Part shown: positions 38,060 to 50,199 of the stretch, in pieces
Position numbering within the stretch: position 1 is the first letter of the stretch
Layout of the letters: every line of letters begins with the position of its first letter
Source: Scleroderma bovista
Lineage: Eukaryota; Basidiomycota; Agaricomycetes; Boletales; Sclerodermataceae
DNA length: 64,000 bases
NCBI GenBank assembly: GCA_037178675.1
Contig: JAYMGJ010000212.1
Span: 62,001-126,000 of the forward strand
Direction: 5' to 3'
Program-made: the position numbers and the translations under genes
Notes under the pieces: model-generated
The model's database searches: none
The model's input: only the letters and a program-made list of their open reading frames with translations
What the model was told of the DNA's origin: nothing

Positions 38060-39696
38060 TCCCTGGTCGCCTTCTATGGAACTGTAAACCCCCCAAAATT
38101 TCGCGAAGTTAAGTCCATATCGGCCCTCTATTAATAGCTAGACATCGAATGCCACGCATGTAATCCGGCGGCCCTGCTTCATGACTTATATTGTCATAGA
38201 ACTTCATTTTCAGTCTTGATACGCTTCCGACACCTCCGGACTAGGCACTTCTCTGCGCCACGCTCCAGTCTTGGAGCCTTGACTAAAGCAAGTCCGAAGT
38301 CATTTTCAAGTGCGAAAAGGCAAGGCGGTTGGGAATTCGACGGTATGGCTGTCATGTACATTTTGTTAGCTTTACCCGCAATACAAAAACTAGTTCATAC
38401 TAGTGCCAATCTGAATCACCTTCAGTCTCAGATGGGTGGGATGTGGGAGGGGAAGGACAAGAATCTAGAAGTTCACGAGTGACGTGTTCACGCCAGACAG
38501 CACATCTAGTATGCTGGTTCGGCAGGAGAGAAGTATCCAGATCACGGGCTAGTAAGTCATCGGTGGGGCCACAGTCAAAGGCAATAGACATCTTGGGCGA
38601 TAATCAGTTAGAATTAGTGGAGATAAACCGAATCTTACGATTGTTGCCAAATAAGGTTTTCCTGAGGCATAAGTCCGAGTCCTAGAAGTTTTACAGTGAA
38701 GGGACGATGACGAACGATTCGCGATTGAGTGTTGTCTATATTCCTCCCGGGCCTTCACCGGTTGGAAAAAACTGAGATGATGGGCGTAAGCAGAAGAGCT
38801 CCCAAGAACAACGGATATGTCTCGTACACACAATACATAAACGAGCCATAGTCTGAAAGGTATGTTCCAACCCTGTCATCGAATCCAGAGATCTGTATAA
38901 GCTGTCCCCAGCCTTAAAGCACCGCCTCGATTACAAGGTTATAACTCATCATGCTGCGGGAGAATCCTTCACAAGATAAAGGCGTTGACAAGGTGTGCAA
39001 GGAGCTTCGGCCAACGGGGGTGAAGATGCAACATAGGAGCTCACAGGACAACTTGAATGCGCGACACTTTGCGAGATGGAGGGGATAATAGCGCACTTCA
39101 CGACCTTACACATGAAAGGCGTGTAGCCAATGTTGTAGTGACGGATCAGCCTATCCGCGTGGTACAGTTCGAAGGGCAGGGATGGATCACCTTAGATAAT
39201 CGTGTGAGGAGTGCGATGCGAGAAGCTGAGAAGCGAAGTTAACGACTAGGCGCAAGTACTGTCGTTCGTTATAATCGGGTGAATCTGTGAAACAAAGATC
39301 AATCGGAATTTTGACACTTCAACTGCTTATCAGTGTTGTTTAATGATAATCGGAAATCTGTGAAGTCAGTATGCCGAATGTGTCAAGTAGCTCAATGTGC
39401 GAGCGAGTCAAGTGGACACACCTGTAGGAGATCAGTATCTCTGGAAGCCAAACACATACGAATCTTGGTAACATCAGCGACACAACGAAAGCCAGATAAC
39501 AAACGCAGGAAAGCAAAGGTCATAAATTAATGTCTTGGCCAATGCACGAGCGACTACGCGACATCCTTCCCTTACTATTATCATGATGATTATTATCAAG
39601 CCCATGCAGCAAAAAAGGTCGTTGGACAGTGTCGTACGCGACAACTTGCATCCGGTAGATCGATGGTATGCGATAAGGGTAATTGAAGTGGCTGTA
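38060..39696. other. Intergenic region between NTPase gene and SEC61
   Basis: About 1.6 kb. Short open frames exist on both strands, for example a minus-strand 63-codon frame at 38400-38591, but none shows recognisable motifs or a convincing splice pattern. No tRNA or repeat array seen. Confidence 0.4.
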
Positions 39697-41458
39697 TTAC
39701 ATGAGATCACCAAGGGCAGCGGCCATCTCTGGTCCGCCTGATTCGCGAATGCCCATTTCCCAATCTGAAAACGTGGCATGGTGAAAATGAATACAAAAAG
39801 GAGGACGAGAAGGACGTACAGCTGTAAATGATCGTCACGGCCATGAGAATTCCAGTTCCACTACCAATAGCACCCATCATGTCTGCTGCGACAGAGAGCA
39901 GACCGAGAATAGCACCACCAAATGCAGCAGCGGTCGGAATGACGCGTTTGAGTTCTTTATACATGGATCCTTCACGGTGACCAGCCATAACCTATTCATC
40001 CATTTCATCCATTAGCAATCGTCACTTTCCATCAGCGAATCATGGACTGCGAACCATCTGTTGGTCCTTAAGTTGTTTGGCAACTTCCCTAGGGCCGCTC
40101 CCAGAAACTTCAATCCATGTCTTTGAGAAAAGTGCACAAGCTGTTACGACGAACGCGACATAAAGCACCATGTGGATGGGGTCGAGAAGGGCTTCCTTGA
40201 TGGTGTGGGGAGGGGACATATAGTATGCGATACCACTCACAGCACGCAGCTGAGGCGAGTCTTCCAAAGGCTAGGGTATCCATCACAACTCAGCAAGTTA
40301 CTACAGACGGTAAACATTGGAACATACCTCCCAGACGCCCAGAAGCTTGACAAAGAAATTGGACGGAAAACGGTTAGTGAGCATTTGAGAGACGATGAAT
40401 ACGTTGGATGTAAGTGCGGACTGGAGCATGATTGGCATGTTGGACGTGTAGAACAGTTTCACGGGGTATGAGCCTCGTTGACCTCGGAAACGGCTGCTTT
40501 TCACTGGGATTTCAATGCGGAAGCCCTGCAAATAAATGACAGCGGCAAACACAACGGCAGTCGCGAGCAGGTTCATGATGTTGGGTAGACGGTCGCGCCA
40601 GAAAGCCTCGCGAAGTGCACGTCCTTTGTCGTTCCATGTGAAGAGAAGGTGGAAGAGTGCGACGACAGCACCTTCGAACTCAGGACCACGGCCAGTGTTG
40701 ACGGTGGTGGGAGAGAATGCCTTCCAAATGATTGACTCGCAAATGTTGGTGGCAATGAAGAGCGAAATTCCAGAACCGAGACCATAACCCTTTTGCAACA
40801 ACTCGTCCAGAAGGATGACGATGAGAGCAGCGACCACCAGTTGAATAATGAGTAGGAGACAGACACCAGCACCGAGTTCACTCGGCTGGCCATATAAGCC
40901 GGTGAGGACGTGGGCTGTTGCCTGACCGAGAGAAATAATGAGTGCAAAAACTGCAAGGTGCGTTAGTGTGTTATGGGTTGGTAAAACTGGTCAAGTCACG
41001 TTTCTGGGCAGCACCGAAAAGAGCACGGTCTTCCTTCAAGCTAAAGTCGACCTCTATCAAATTTGCGCCGGCAAGGAGTTGCATGATCATTCCACTCGTA
41101 ACGATTGGGCTGATGCCGAGTTCCATGAGCGTACCGCGATTGGACGCGAGGATGACACGCATCCAGTAGAGTGGATCGGACGAGTCGGAGGACATGATAC
41201 CATAGAGCGGGACTTGCGAACAGACCAAGAAGATTAGAAGCGTAACCGCTGTCCATAGTAGTTTTTGATTGAAGGGGACCTTTGCAGGACAGGTAAACTG
41301 TTTGCGTGTCTAATTATTGGCACGACACACCTTGCGGTCTGGTGAAGACACCTCGGGGAGTAAGGGAAGGAATGGCCGGACGAGATTTAAAAACCGGACT
41401 GAGAAGACCCGTCAGGAAACTCCAAGACAGCAAAGTCAAACAACTTACACCCGCTCAT
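39697..41458 (-). CDS. SEC61: SEC61 alpha, channel subunit of the ER translocon
   Basis: Seven exons on the minus strand: 41458-41449, 41398-41331, 41279-41000, 40950-40328, 40270-40055, 39991-39820, 39764-39697; 1437 nt, 478 residues, normal for the family. Starts '[15 protein letters not shown]'. Typical SEC61/SecY stretches: '[16 protein letters not shown]', '[20 protein letters not shown]' (plug and TM2 region), '[11 protein letters not shown]', '[11 protein letters not shown]', '[13 protein letters not shown]' with the ribosome-binding loop 'RGQRGSYP', '[20 protein letters not shown]', '[13 protein letters not shown]', and a C-terminus 'ALGDLM'. Ten membrane helices are expected. It forms the ER protein-conducting channel for co- and post-translational import. 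The first exon is only 10 nt of coding sequence. A conserved single-copy housekeeping gene and a good phylogenetic marker for placing this genome. Confidence 0.97.
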
Positions 41459-42064
41459 TTTTGTCAAGACGAAGGACAGAAAGCGCGTTGAGTTGAAGCA
41501 AAGGACGTGGCCAGTTGACAAACAGACATAAACAAGGGAACAGCCACAACACATACAGCATGGTTCATATCGATAGACCAGAATCGACCAACGCTCACAT
41601 GAGCGCTTTCCTTTAGTCTTGGAATGCAGCCAAACAATCACTGCGGAAACGAGTTTTTAATCAGGTCCGGGGATGGTCGGTTTAGTAGTGATAGCCGTAC
41701 TATATCCGGGGTGTAGCAAATCGCAGTGGTACATCTGATTATAGTATCCCAGTGTTCTCGTTTCCAAGCATAGCCCGGGGGGATTCGCAGACTTATCGCT
41801 ATGGGAATTCCAACAATGCAGATAATATTCGGATCGGATTCTAGTGTGATTATGGTGTATGTGCACTGAGTCACGTCGTATTCATGCCAATAGTCTCTGC
41901 ATTCCAGCCACGCTTTTCAGCATAGTAAGACCAGATTATATTCAGAATACTACGATCTGCTGCAGCGAATATTGCTTCGAAAATGGTTGCCCGCCCACCC
42001 ACCCCCTGCACGCCATCCACGCACTCCTCCTCCGCTACAAGTACCTGGTACTAGTACTTGTTGG
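41459..42064. other. Intergenic: SEC61 promoter and flank of mobile-element block
   Basis: No gene recognised. It contains the upstream region of SEC61 and leads into the repetitive protein gene at 42065; a terminal inverted repeat for the element to the right was looked for and not found. Confidence 0.4.
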
Positions 42065-44262
42065 TATGTACTCCCAGAGACACCCGACCAGTAGCGCGCA
42101 GCCTGGATTCCGGGCGGTGAGTCGCCAAGGTGAAACACGCGGGGAAACGCGCGGGTATCCTCACGTACCACAGACCCCACATGGTTTGGAATCCCAGAGA
42201 CGTCTGTCCAGTAACGCGCAGCCTGGATCCCAGTCGATGAGTCGCGATGGTGAAATGCCGCGTGGGTATCCCCACGTACCACACACTCCACAAGGCCTCA
42301 TACGCCCACCCACGTCGGGAAACGACGATCCTTTTGGATCTACGGCTGCTGGTCAACAAAGAGACCGCAGTGGTTCATCGGTCAGTACAAATTGGTTGTG
42401 GGTATCACTGTAGTACTCACCTTGTCTCATCAATCTTGATGAACATTAGCTTTTTCCCGGGGTTTCCTTCCATGAGAGGGAAGACCAACCAAGTCCTATG
42501 GATGGAGAAGGCTCGCACGAAGGCTATCCCTATCTAGGAGGGGGTCAATCCAATCAACCTCATAACTATATGTCATACCGAGAGAATGACCAGACACGCG
42601 AGTACACACCCTTCCCATACAGCGCGAGATCTTCCTGTGGACATTCCATTGGCCAAAGTCGTGATCAAACTCCGATGGAAGACTATCAGAATATAATCTA
42701 CTCAGCATCTCGTTCTCGGAGTGCATCCCACTTTGGGGACCAACCTGGCTCTGGGTACGAGAGTGACACTCCTCAGAGTCTGCATGCTATGGTTGCCCAG
42801 TTGATGAACACTGTCAAAAACCTCAGTGACGCACAAACAAGATTCGAAGAAGAACTTAGCTCTATCAGGGAAGCGACTCAGTCCCTCACTGCGCGTTTCA
42901 ATACCAATGAGGGCGCCATAGAAGAACTCTGCGAGAAACTTGAGGGTCAACAGAAAAAAACCTCGTCAAAAACAAGTTCCAATGATCACACTATTGTTAA
43001 AGTACGTATCAGCAATGAATCTGGATCAAAACCACGACTCACAGATGACAATTCCAGTCCATCATCCAGCCGCTTTTCTGTCAATTGTGTGGAATAGACT
43101 GTGACAGTAACAGGAACCAATGCGTAGCGGCGCTTGCTCTGATCAAGCCACTTGATGGCGAACAGCCCTTCGAGTTGACAGCCGAAGGCACATGTGTTTG
43201 GCACCCCGTCTGGCGCGGTCAAGTTGATGATGATATAAATGCCAGATTGATCAAGGAAGTGGCGGAACGTGCGTATAATAACGAAAAGGTGTCGTCAAAT
43301 ATCTGTTGGCATGCAAAATTTGAAGTGGGTGCTCACCTGTGAAACAATAGAGTCAAAGGGACGAGACCCAAACGAAAACAATCCCTGACAAGTCCTTCAC
43401 CCTTGCGATAATTAAAGATTGCGCTAAGACGTACTTCCGAAGCATCCATAAGCGTGCAAAAGAGCTTGACGAGGGCGCCCTCAAGCTCACGATGAGGCTG
43501 GAACATAATCGCCAGCGAGGGCGGCGTATCACAGTAAGCAATGTACTGCTGTCAAACAAGGAAACCCCACCTAATGTGTCCTAGGTTGCTGCTGCTCGAC
43601 GCAAAGCAGCCCAGCAATACGACAATGACTCGGGCCTCCCAGGCGCGTCAGCACTCATCGATACTGACCTTGGATCCGACATTCTCACCTGTAATGACGA
43701 CGATGGTGCAGATACGTTGGCTCGAAGGCGAGATGCAGAAGTCAGCAAGACCGCAAACAAGGTTGTAGGTCATACCTGGCGATCAATTGATGTGAGCCAT
43801 TACTAGTGTAAGATTTGCGTGGCGGAAGTAACTCACCAGAATATTCTTGCTTATTAGTATGTGGCATTTTTGCGTTGGCTCAGCTGGCGTGCGATGAACC
43901 AGCAGAAACAACCCAGCTCGAGCGACTGCGCGGATCAACAACCAACCCGCAAGCGCCCCAGGACTACCAAAACGTCGCACAAGAAAGTCTTCGATGTCGC
44001 TCCGAAGTATTTGAATCGTGGTCCTCCACCAAAAAAGGCCACGATCTTCACGGCAATGGCAGATGAGACATGGCGCAAAGAAAACCCAGAGGTGGCCACT
44101 CTTGAGGGTGTCACTTGGCTGGAAGGGTTCTATTGCCGCTTGAAGGAAGATGAACTCTGTGCAGCCGATGCCGAATACCTGAAGGAGTTGGATCAGTGGC
44201 TCAAGATGTTAAAAACGACTCAAGAAGATGGGGCATTCGATGACGAGGATGAAGACATGTGA
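42065..44262 (+). CDS. Transposon-associated protein of unknown function
   Basis: Multi-exon frame set on the plus strand. The N-terminal part has two ~40-residue repeats ('GYPHVPQTPHGLESQRR' and 'GYPHVPHTPQGLIR'). A Ser/Arg-rich region and a coiled coil follow ('AQLMNTVKNLSDAQTRFEEEL', about 42790-42960). Then comes a globular region ('LAIIKDCAKTYFRS', 'VVGHTWRSIDYVAFLRWL'), a basic 'PTRKRPRTTKTSHKK' segment that looks like a nuclear localisation signal, and an acidic C-terminus ending 'DDEDEDM' (stop 44260-44262). I recognise the type as a protein that accompanies transposons in Rhizoctonia-like genomes, but not a named family. It faces the TNP2 transposase gene convergently, and may be the DNA-binding partner of a CACTA-type element (as TnpA is to TnpD in plant En/Spm); that is inference. 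Confidence 0.5.
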
Positions 44263-44432
44263 ATAGCCTCAATAGCCTCAGCTGGCTGTTCCTTTTCGTG
44301 GTAAGGCATGTTGGAGAGTTAGGAGCGTTTTGTTGATGCATTAATCGTCCCCTCACGCTTAATTTACCACCAATACACTAATTTGTGAATGTCTCTACGC
44401 ACTTGAAGTCTTGTTACTGCTGTAATAAATGT

Positions 44433-47400
44433 TATATGACGTGTTGTAAACCAACAACACTACATACCTTTGCCAGATCTATCGTTGCCCATACCTTCTG
44501 CTGACCCTCTCCAACCGATACAACTGTCAGTCCCAACAAGTTAGCTATCCAGTCTAAGTCTACAAAAGAAGGAAGTCGTGATTCTTGTGTTTGGTATTCC
44601 CCAATCTCCCATAAGCGGACGTTCAAAGCAGGACTTCAAGTGATGGTCATCAGCAATCAAAGAGGATGCCAGGAAATACTCACAAATCATCCCAGATAGT
44701 CCTCTGGTCTCTGTTGTGTGGAATAAACCATCGCATGCGTCCAAACCAAAAGCTATGTTTGCCGTCATGTAGGTGTTGATCGACCTGCAAAATCTCAAGG
44801 AGTTCTCCATACGCATCAGTGGGTGCTTGGCCTGGTATTCTGACGTGAACAAGAGAAGACCGGCGTGTGCCGGTTGCTTTTGAGGCATGGAAGCGCGTCC
44901 CGTTGATGACAACGTAGTCATAGAAAGTACCTCTGGGATTGAGCGGAATGCTGTGGGCGGTAGTTGGCCGTTCATGCTGGCAGTGAACGGGTGAACGTGG
45001 GAAGCGGGTGTTGAGGGTACGAGCGAGTAAGTGATAGGTTTCGGAAGAGAAGGCGCTTTCATGGGACCGTGGACTCAGTGCGTACGCCAGCCCCGCTACA
45101 TGAAAACTAGTCAATACAATCTGCTAATCCTGTCATGAGACATGCTTACCATCCACACCGATGTCATCGAGTTCCTGCGACAAGGCTGCCAGCCCAGCGA
45201 CAGTGCCACGCTCCTCGTGTGTGGCCTTCTGCATGATCCGGGCGGCCTCTGAGCTGAGAGACTTTGCAGGATTGACACGCAGAGCGTACACCTGTGAGTT
45301 GATAGTCAGTAAAATAGGTCTTGTGAAATCAACGATATATGTGAACTTACGACCCTGGAAGTCTCGCACATACGGTGAAACTCCTTGAAAAATGTCGTCT
45401 CGAGTTCTCCGTTGGCGTGGTTGTTGGTCTTGAAAGACTTCAAGACCTTGTTGAGCCGCTCGAATAGGAACGTCCAAAAATCATGGAGAGGTCCAAAATT
45501 GCGGGCGCATTCGCCAACATGGGTCGCGTAGTGGTGATTCGGCTTCATAACACCTGACCCATATAGCTGGAGATGTGACCATAGCAAGGTATCTAGTTGT
45601 ACATATCACGGGAGGTGACATACCTTGATTAGCTCTAGATTATATTCACGTAGTAACCGATCAGCCTCGTCAATATCGTAGTCGGTAATCGTTCGCTTGA
45701 TGAGGATGCGAATGGCCATGGATAGCTTGAGGAAGTTTTCTGGATCATTAGGGTGAAGGCCAAGTCGGTCATCGTGATCTTCGGGTGCTCGTGGATTTTC
45801 TGTGGCCTCGCTTTGGGGGGGAGGTGGCCTGCGCAATTCACCTCCTGGCATGCCTTCAACGTTTTGCGATGCAGGCTTTCGTTTCTTGGATACCTGGCGT
45901 GAAAAGTGTCTGAAGTATGTAGATGTCCATAACAAATGACGAGCACGCACCTTTTTGGCTTCCGCTTGTCGGGCCTTCTCTGCTTGCTTCTCTGCTACTT
46001 GCTGGAGCTTTTGCTGCTTTCTGGCCTCGGCGATGGCCAAGTTCTCCTGTCCAATCCGGGCCTTCTCAGCTTCAAAGGCGTCCTTTCCACGTTTCTTGGC
46101 TTCTGCAAGGGATGCCTTGTTGTTCGCCTTGCGCATGGCCTCCTGTTGTTTCTCGGTCTCAGCCTTCTCAATCGTGGAGACACGACGACAGAGGGCCTCG
46201 TCTATGGCATTGTGTGGTAGATATGCGGTCCAGATCTGTGGTACCTACAGCCAGCATAAGTAACAACCAATATGAAATGCAAACAAAACTTACGATGATG
46301 GGCCCGTATACAGTTGCAAGGAGCAACCATTGATCGGCCGTGAGAGAGCCACCAGCAGGGGTCCCGATGTCTGTTGGCAACTTCCCACAGGTGCCTGGGA
46401 TGATGAACTAATAATTTAAATGGTTAGTTACAATGTCATAATAAGAAGAGCATACGTACATCTGCGAGCATATTATGGAGCATAGACAGCTCGTGGTTTG
46501 GGCGTAAGATCTTGCTTTGAACCCAGATATTGTAAAAATGTGTCTTGACGAGACCTGAGTACAAAAAAAAATAAGTGTCAGTACTTGCTGTGGGTCCATG
46601 CACTGAGAGTTACCTAGAAATAAGTTATGCATAGGATCTATCACGATCTGTTGGACCAAATCGAAGTATGGAAGGCGGGACAGTTGGGAAAATCACGTTG
46701 CAAACTCTTTGACGAAGTTCTTTTGGGCATTCGGGGTGGTGAGGTTGCGATATTCGTCACCTAAATGGTGCTGTTCTGCATCAGTTCGTGGGGGATATGC
46801 TGATAGTATAATGAGTAGCGAGCCTGATATATAATCAAGTACTTACCTCCCCGCTCGAAGGCCTTTGGATGGCCCTTGTCCATTGATGGGATCCAACAAT
46901 CTGTACAATAGTAAGTATGTGAATGTGAACCAAATCCGCCGATCTTGTGTGCCGCAGGCTTGTCGCACACAACTGCAACGAGAGCAACACGAACAAGTCG
47001 TCCTAAGATAGATGAGTAGGCATACATGTAAACAGTAGAGGTTTACCTTGTGGTTGGGATTCCGTGGGCACTTTGATACCATATTTCCAGAGTCGCAATA
47101 AGTCAGAGATAATAGGTCGAAGGAAGCGTTGTACTTGGTCCGGCGACTGCTCTTTAGGGCCTGGCATGATGCTCGTACACATCAAGTTCGCGGTCCGATA
47201 TCTGCAAATGCGATTCAAGCTGCACATCAAAACATTAGTGTATATAGAATTACCTGTACTCGGGCGGCAGGTTACAAATCGAGAATGAGGTGGGAGCCGA
47301 CGAATGAGATGGCGCAATGTTACTCCGAATATAAGAGAACCTGTAATGATAGTATGCCTTGAGTTATAATATAATTGAACAAAGCATACCAATCCACGCC

Positions 47401-48735
47401 GAGGTTCAGACCCAAGCGAAGCTCGCCATTGGGACCACATCGTTCGTTCGCATTGTTTGAGAAGAATAGTCTACCATCCGGCCCTTTGAGGTTCGTGCGG
47501 CAGATGTCTCCATCGAAGATGTCCGTATATGTGCCTGGTGTGCGTGGCTTCTCTCGCCACTCATCAAGAGTTGCTTCAATCCCAGGAATCTTGAGAATCG
47601 AGGCGATCTGTTCAGACAGTGGGAGGTAAGGATACTTGATAATCGGCATCTTTGTTCCACGTGTATTGCCTCGTGAAGTTTGGCCAGGAAGAAACAAATC
47701 AGCGTTACAGGAGGTACAAGTGTCATGACATAGCGGTGATGTAGCCGGTGGATATACGTCACGGCAGGTCGGACAGACAGGCAAAGTATGAATCGGCTTA
47801 TCAACACCAAGAAGGCGATTGCCGGATTTAAGAGTGGTGAATGGTGTAGGGGTGGTTGGGCTGAAGAACAGCAGGATTAGAGCAAATATTGCCAGCAACG
47901 TGTTGCAGGCAATGCGTGGAAGGTGGAACTGGAGATGCAACCATGATACCGTTGCATGGATAACTCTAACATGTTCCGGGATATTAGCAAGGTCTATCGT
48001 ATCGGACCGCACCTCATCATCAAAGAAGAAGGGATCGGGGTTGTCTTCGTCATTAATGCTTGGATGGAAAGTATCGTCAGGTAGCTCTACTTCATGAGGC
48101 TGGTCGATTTCATCGGGGTACATCCATGGTTCATCGGCATAGGATGGATCATTGTTATCAGGTGCCGGGCCATCCTCCACCAGGAGATCCTGCTCCTCGT
48201 TGACCTGTTCCGCGATTTGCTGGAGCTGGCGCTGGATGGCACGTTGATCTGGATCAGCAGGGAGATGGTGAGCTTCGAATGCGGTAAGAGGTCGTGCACC
48301 AGCGGAAGTTCTCGCATTATACTCCTGAAAGTAATCTGCCGCTGAAGAGAGTGCTTCCGGGCTGTGGAAGTTGGGTCCAAGATTCGGTAAAGCGCTGCCA
48401 AATGTCAGAAGATCCATGTCCTCGCTAGTAAGGGTACCGTGATCAAGCATTTCCTGTTCGACGGCGCTGGCTGAAGTGCGTGGAGGGTCAAAAAACTCGA
48501 CATGAGGGGAGAGAGGTGGTAAAGGTGCACATATAGGGTGCGGAAACGAGCGTGAGACGGGACCAACGTCTTTATGGGCAGAGGGGATGAACCTGTGCCC
48601 TGCGACCCGCAGCTGTGATTGCGAGACCTTCGTCTTTTCACGTAAATCAGATCTTGCGTGGGCAGCGGCCACATGCGCTGGTACAAGAGCTCCACGGCAT
48701 TCATGTGTCTTGCAATTGCATTTCCGAAACCCCAT
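44433..48735 (-). CDS. TNP2/EnSpm-type transposase (CACTA-like element)
   Basis: Minus-strand multi-exon gene starting 'MGFRKCNCKTHECRG' at 48735. A Cys pair region 'CPTCRDVYPP...CTSCNADLF' (about 47790-47700) precedes 'PYLPLSEQIASIL' and 'TYTDIFDGDICR'. The middle holds 'VVCDKPAAHKIGGFGSHSHTYYCTDCW' (46990-46900, Zn-binding-like) and the family hallmark 'IVIDPMHNLFLG' (46650-46610). The C-terminal part has 'HYATHVGECARNFGPLHDFWTFLFERLNK' (45545-45455) and ends near 44430. These are marks of the transposase family found in plant En/Spm (TNP2) and many basidiomycete genomes. An unusual Lys/Glu/Ala-rich coiled coil (46136-45950) is inserted between the catalytic-type region and the C-terminal domain. 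Several small exons; intactness not proven. Likely forms one element with the flanking genes at 42065-44262 and 48951-49912. Confidence 0.75.
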
Positions 48736-48950
48736 GGAGGTAGGCAGATGGGTGGGCGATGGACCATGTACTATGAGAAAAGCAGCGTGGTAGGAGGCGG
48801 GCAGGTTGAAGCTGATCGATAAGATCTTGCCTTAACGCGGTGCTAAAGGTAATCACGTGAGAGGTCACATCACTTGTTAATTTGCTAACAAACTCTAGTA
48901 TACACGTTCAAGAAACTGCTACTACCTGCGCCAACTTGAATAAGTATGTA

Positions 48951-49912
48951 CTATTTGCGAGTGCGTTTAGACGGAGGGGTGGAGATGCTAGCTTCAGACG
49001 GTACGGCAGGCTTGCGGTGCCTCTTGTTTTTTTCCTGCCCAGCGATGAGCTCTGCCTGGATGTGCGCCCACCTTTCCTATGTGAAAACATGAGTGAGAGG
49101 AGTACTTGGCGACATTTAATCAAAGGGATGTACTGACACACATAATTTGTGTGTTCACATCGTCAAACATCTCGGACCCTGCGAAACTGTCCGGCGTGAA
49201 GCTACGCCCAAGGGGCAGACCAGACACCCAGGTTGGACAAACATCCACTGGTATATCTGAAGCTACAATCTACACAATCAATACGATCAAGAGTTGAGGA
49301 AGAGCTTCTTTGCGCCAACTTACCTTCATGGCAGGCATGCCCTCGGGTTGGCGGTCATCGCGTGGTACTGATGCATGGCGATCAGCACTAAGGGGGACAG
49401 GGTGTGATCCAGCATGCAGCGGTTCAACTCCCTACGCGCCATTAGTTCGCTGCAGAAATGAATTAAATGTAACGAACTTACCAAGATATCAGACAGTTTG
49501 GGTTCCTCAAACTCTTTCTTAATCGTAATGTCATTGTCGACAGGTCGTTGGGAGGTAGAACATGCGGGTGCTGGTAATACTGGGGTCAAGGAGATCTCGA
49601 CCGTCTGGTATATAAGGATAAGCGAAGATAGTAGATGTAAAGTGGGAAAAAAGGCTTACAACGGGTCCTTGAAACTTCGGCTCAAAGGAGAGTGTGATAT
49701 TTTCAAGAGTGGTAGGAACTTGAAGTCTAATGACGTGAGGGGCTCGAGCGGCGGTAGCGTTTGTGTACGAAGCGAACGCGTCAGCAAGCTCGACTTCATC
49801 AGCTTGCGAGGTTGAAACCGCCTCAGTTGCATCAGTCTGCATTTGAAGTGACAGATTAGCAACGATACGACTCACTGCAGAGGATCGGACTCACCTGAAG
49901 AGCGTTTTTCAT
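48951..49912 (-). CDS. Hypothetical protein beside TNP2 transposase
   Basis: Minus strand, start 'MKNALQ' at 49912, with introns joining 'TDATEAVSTSQADEVELADAF' (about 49840-49780), 'VTVEISLTPVLP' (49600), 'IKKEFEEPKLSDIL' (49520-49480), 'PVPLSADRHASVP' (49400) and a basic end 'GQEKNKRHRKP' and 'PPSKRTRK' before the stop at 48951-48953. No recognisable domain. The acidic front and Lys/Arg-rich C-terminus with a likely nuclear signal suggest a nuclear protein. It is head-to-tail with the TNP2 gene on the same strand and may be an accessory gene of that element. Exon structure is tentative. Confidence 0.4.
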
Positions 49913-50199
49913 GATGGAGATGGCGGACTTGTGGACTTAAAGAGAGAGTGATACACCATGGCGTATTCTGAGGGTCGGAAGATAGAAAGAGAGTATTTCA
50001 GATGTATAATATGGTCGGATTACAGAGGATAAAGTCGAGCATAGTCGGGGTCGAGCTAGACGTATTGTGTAGACCTGCTTTGGGTCCGTTTACTATTGTT
50101 GTGCATAATCCAACATTGTTTATGATGGGAATATTTGGAGGCAACAGTCGCAAATCGACAGGTCTGATTTTGCTTGGGTTATTGACTATTTCTTACAAA

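Noticed and set aside
39057..39530. Two short plus-strand frames upstream of SEC61's 3' end
   Set aside because: Under 70 codons, no motifs, no splice continuity.
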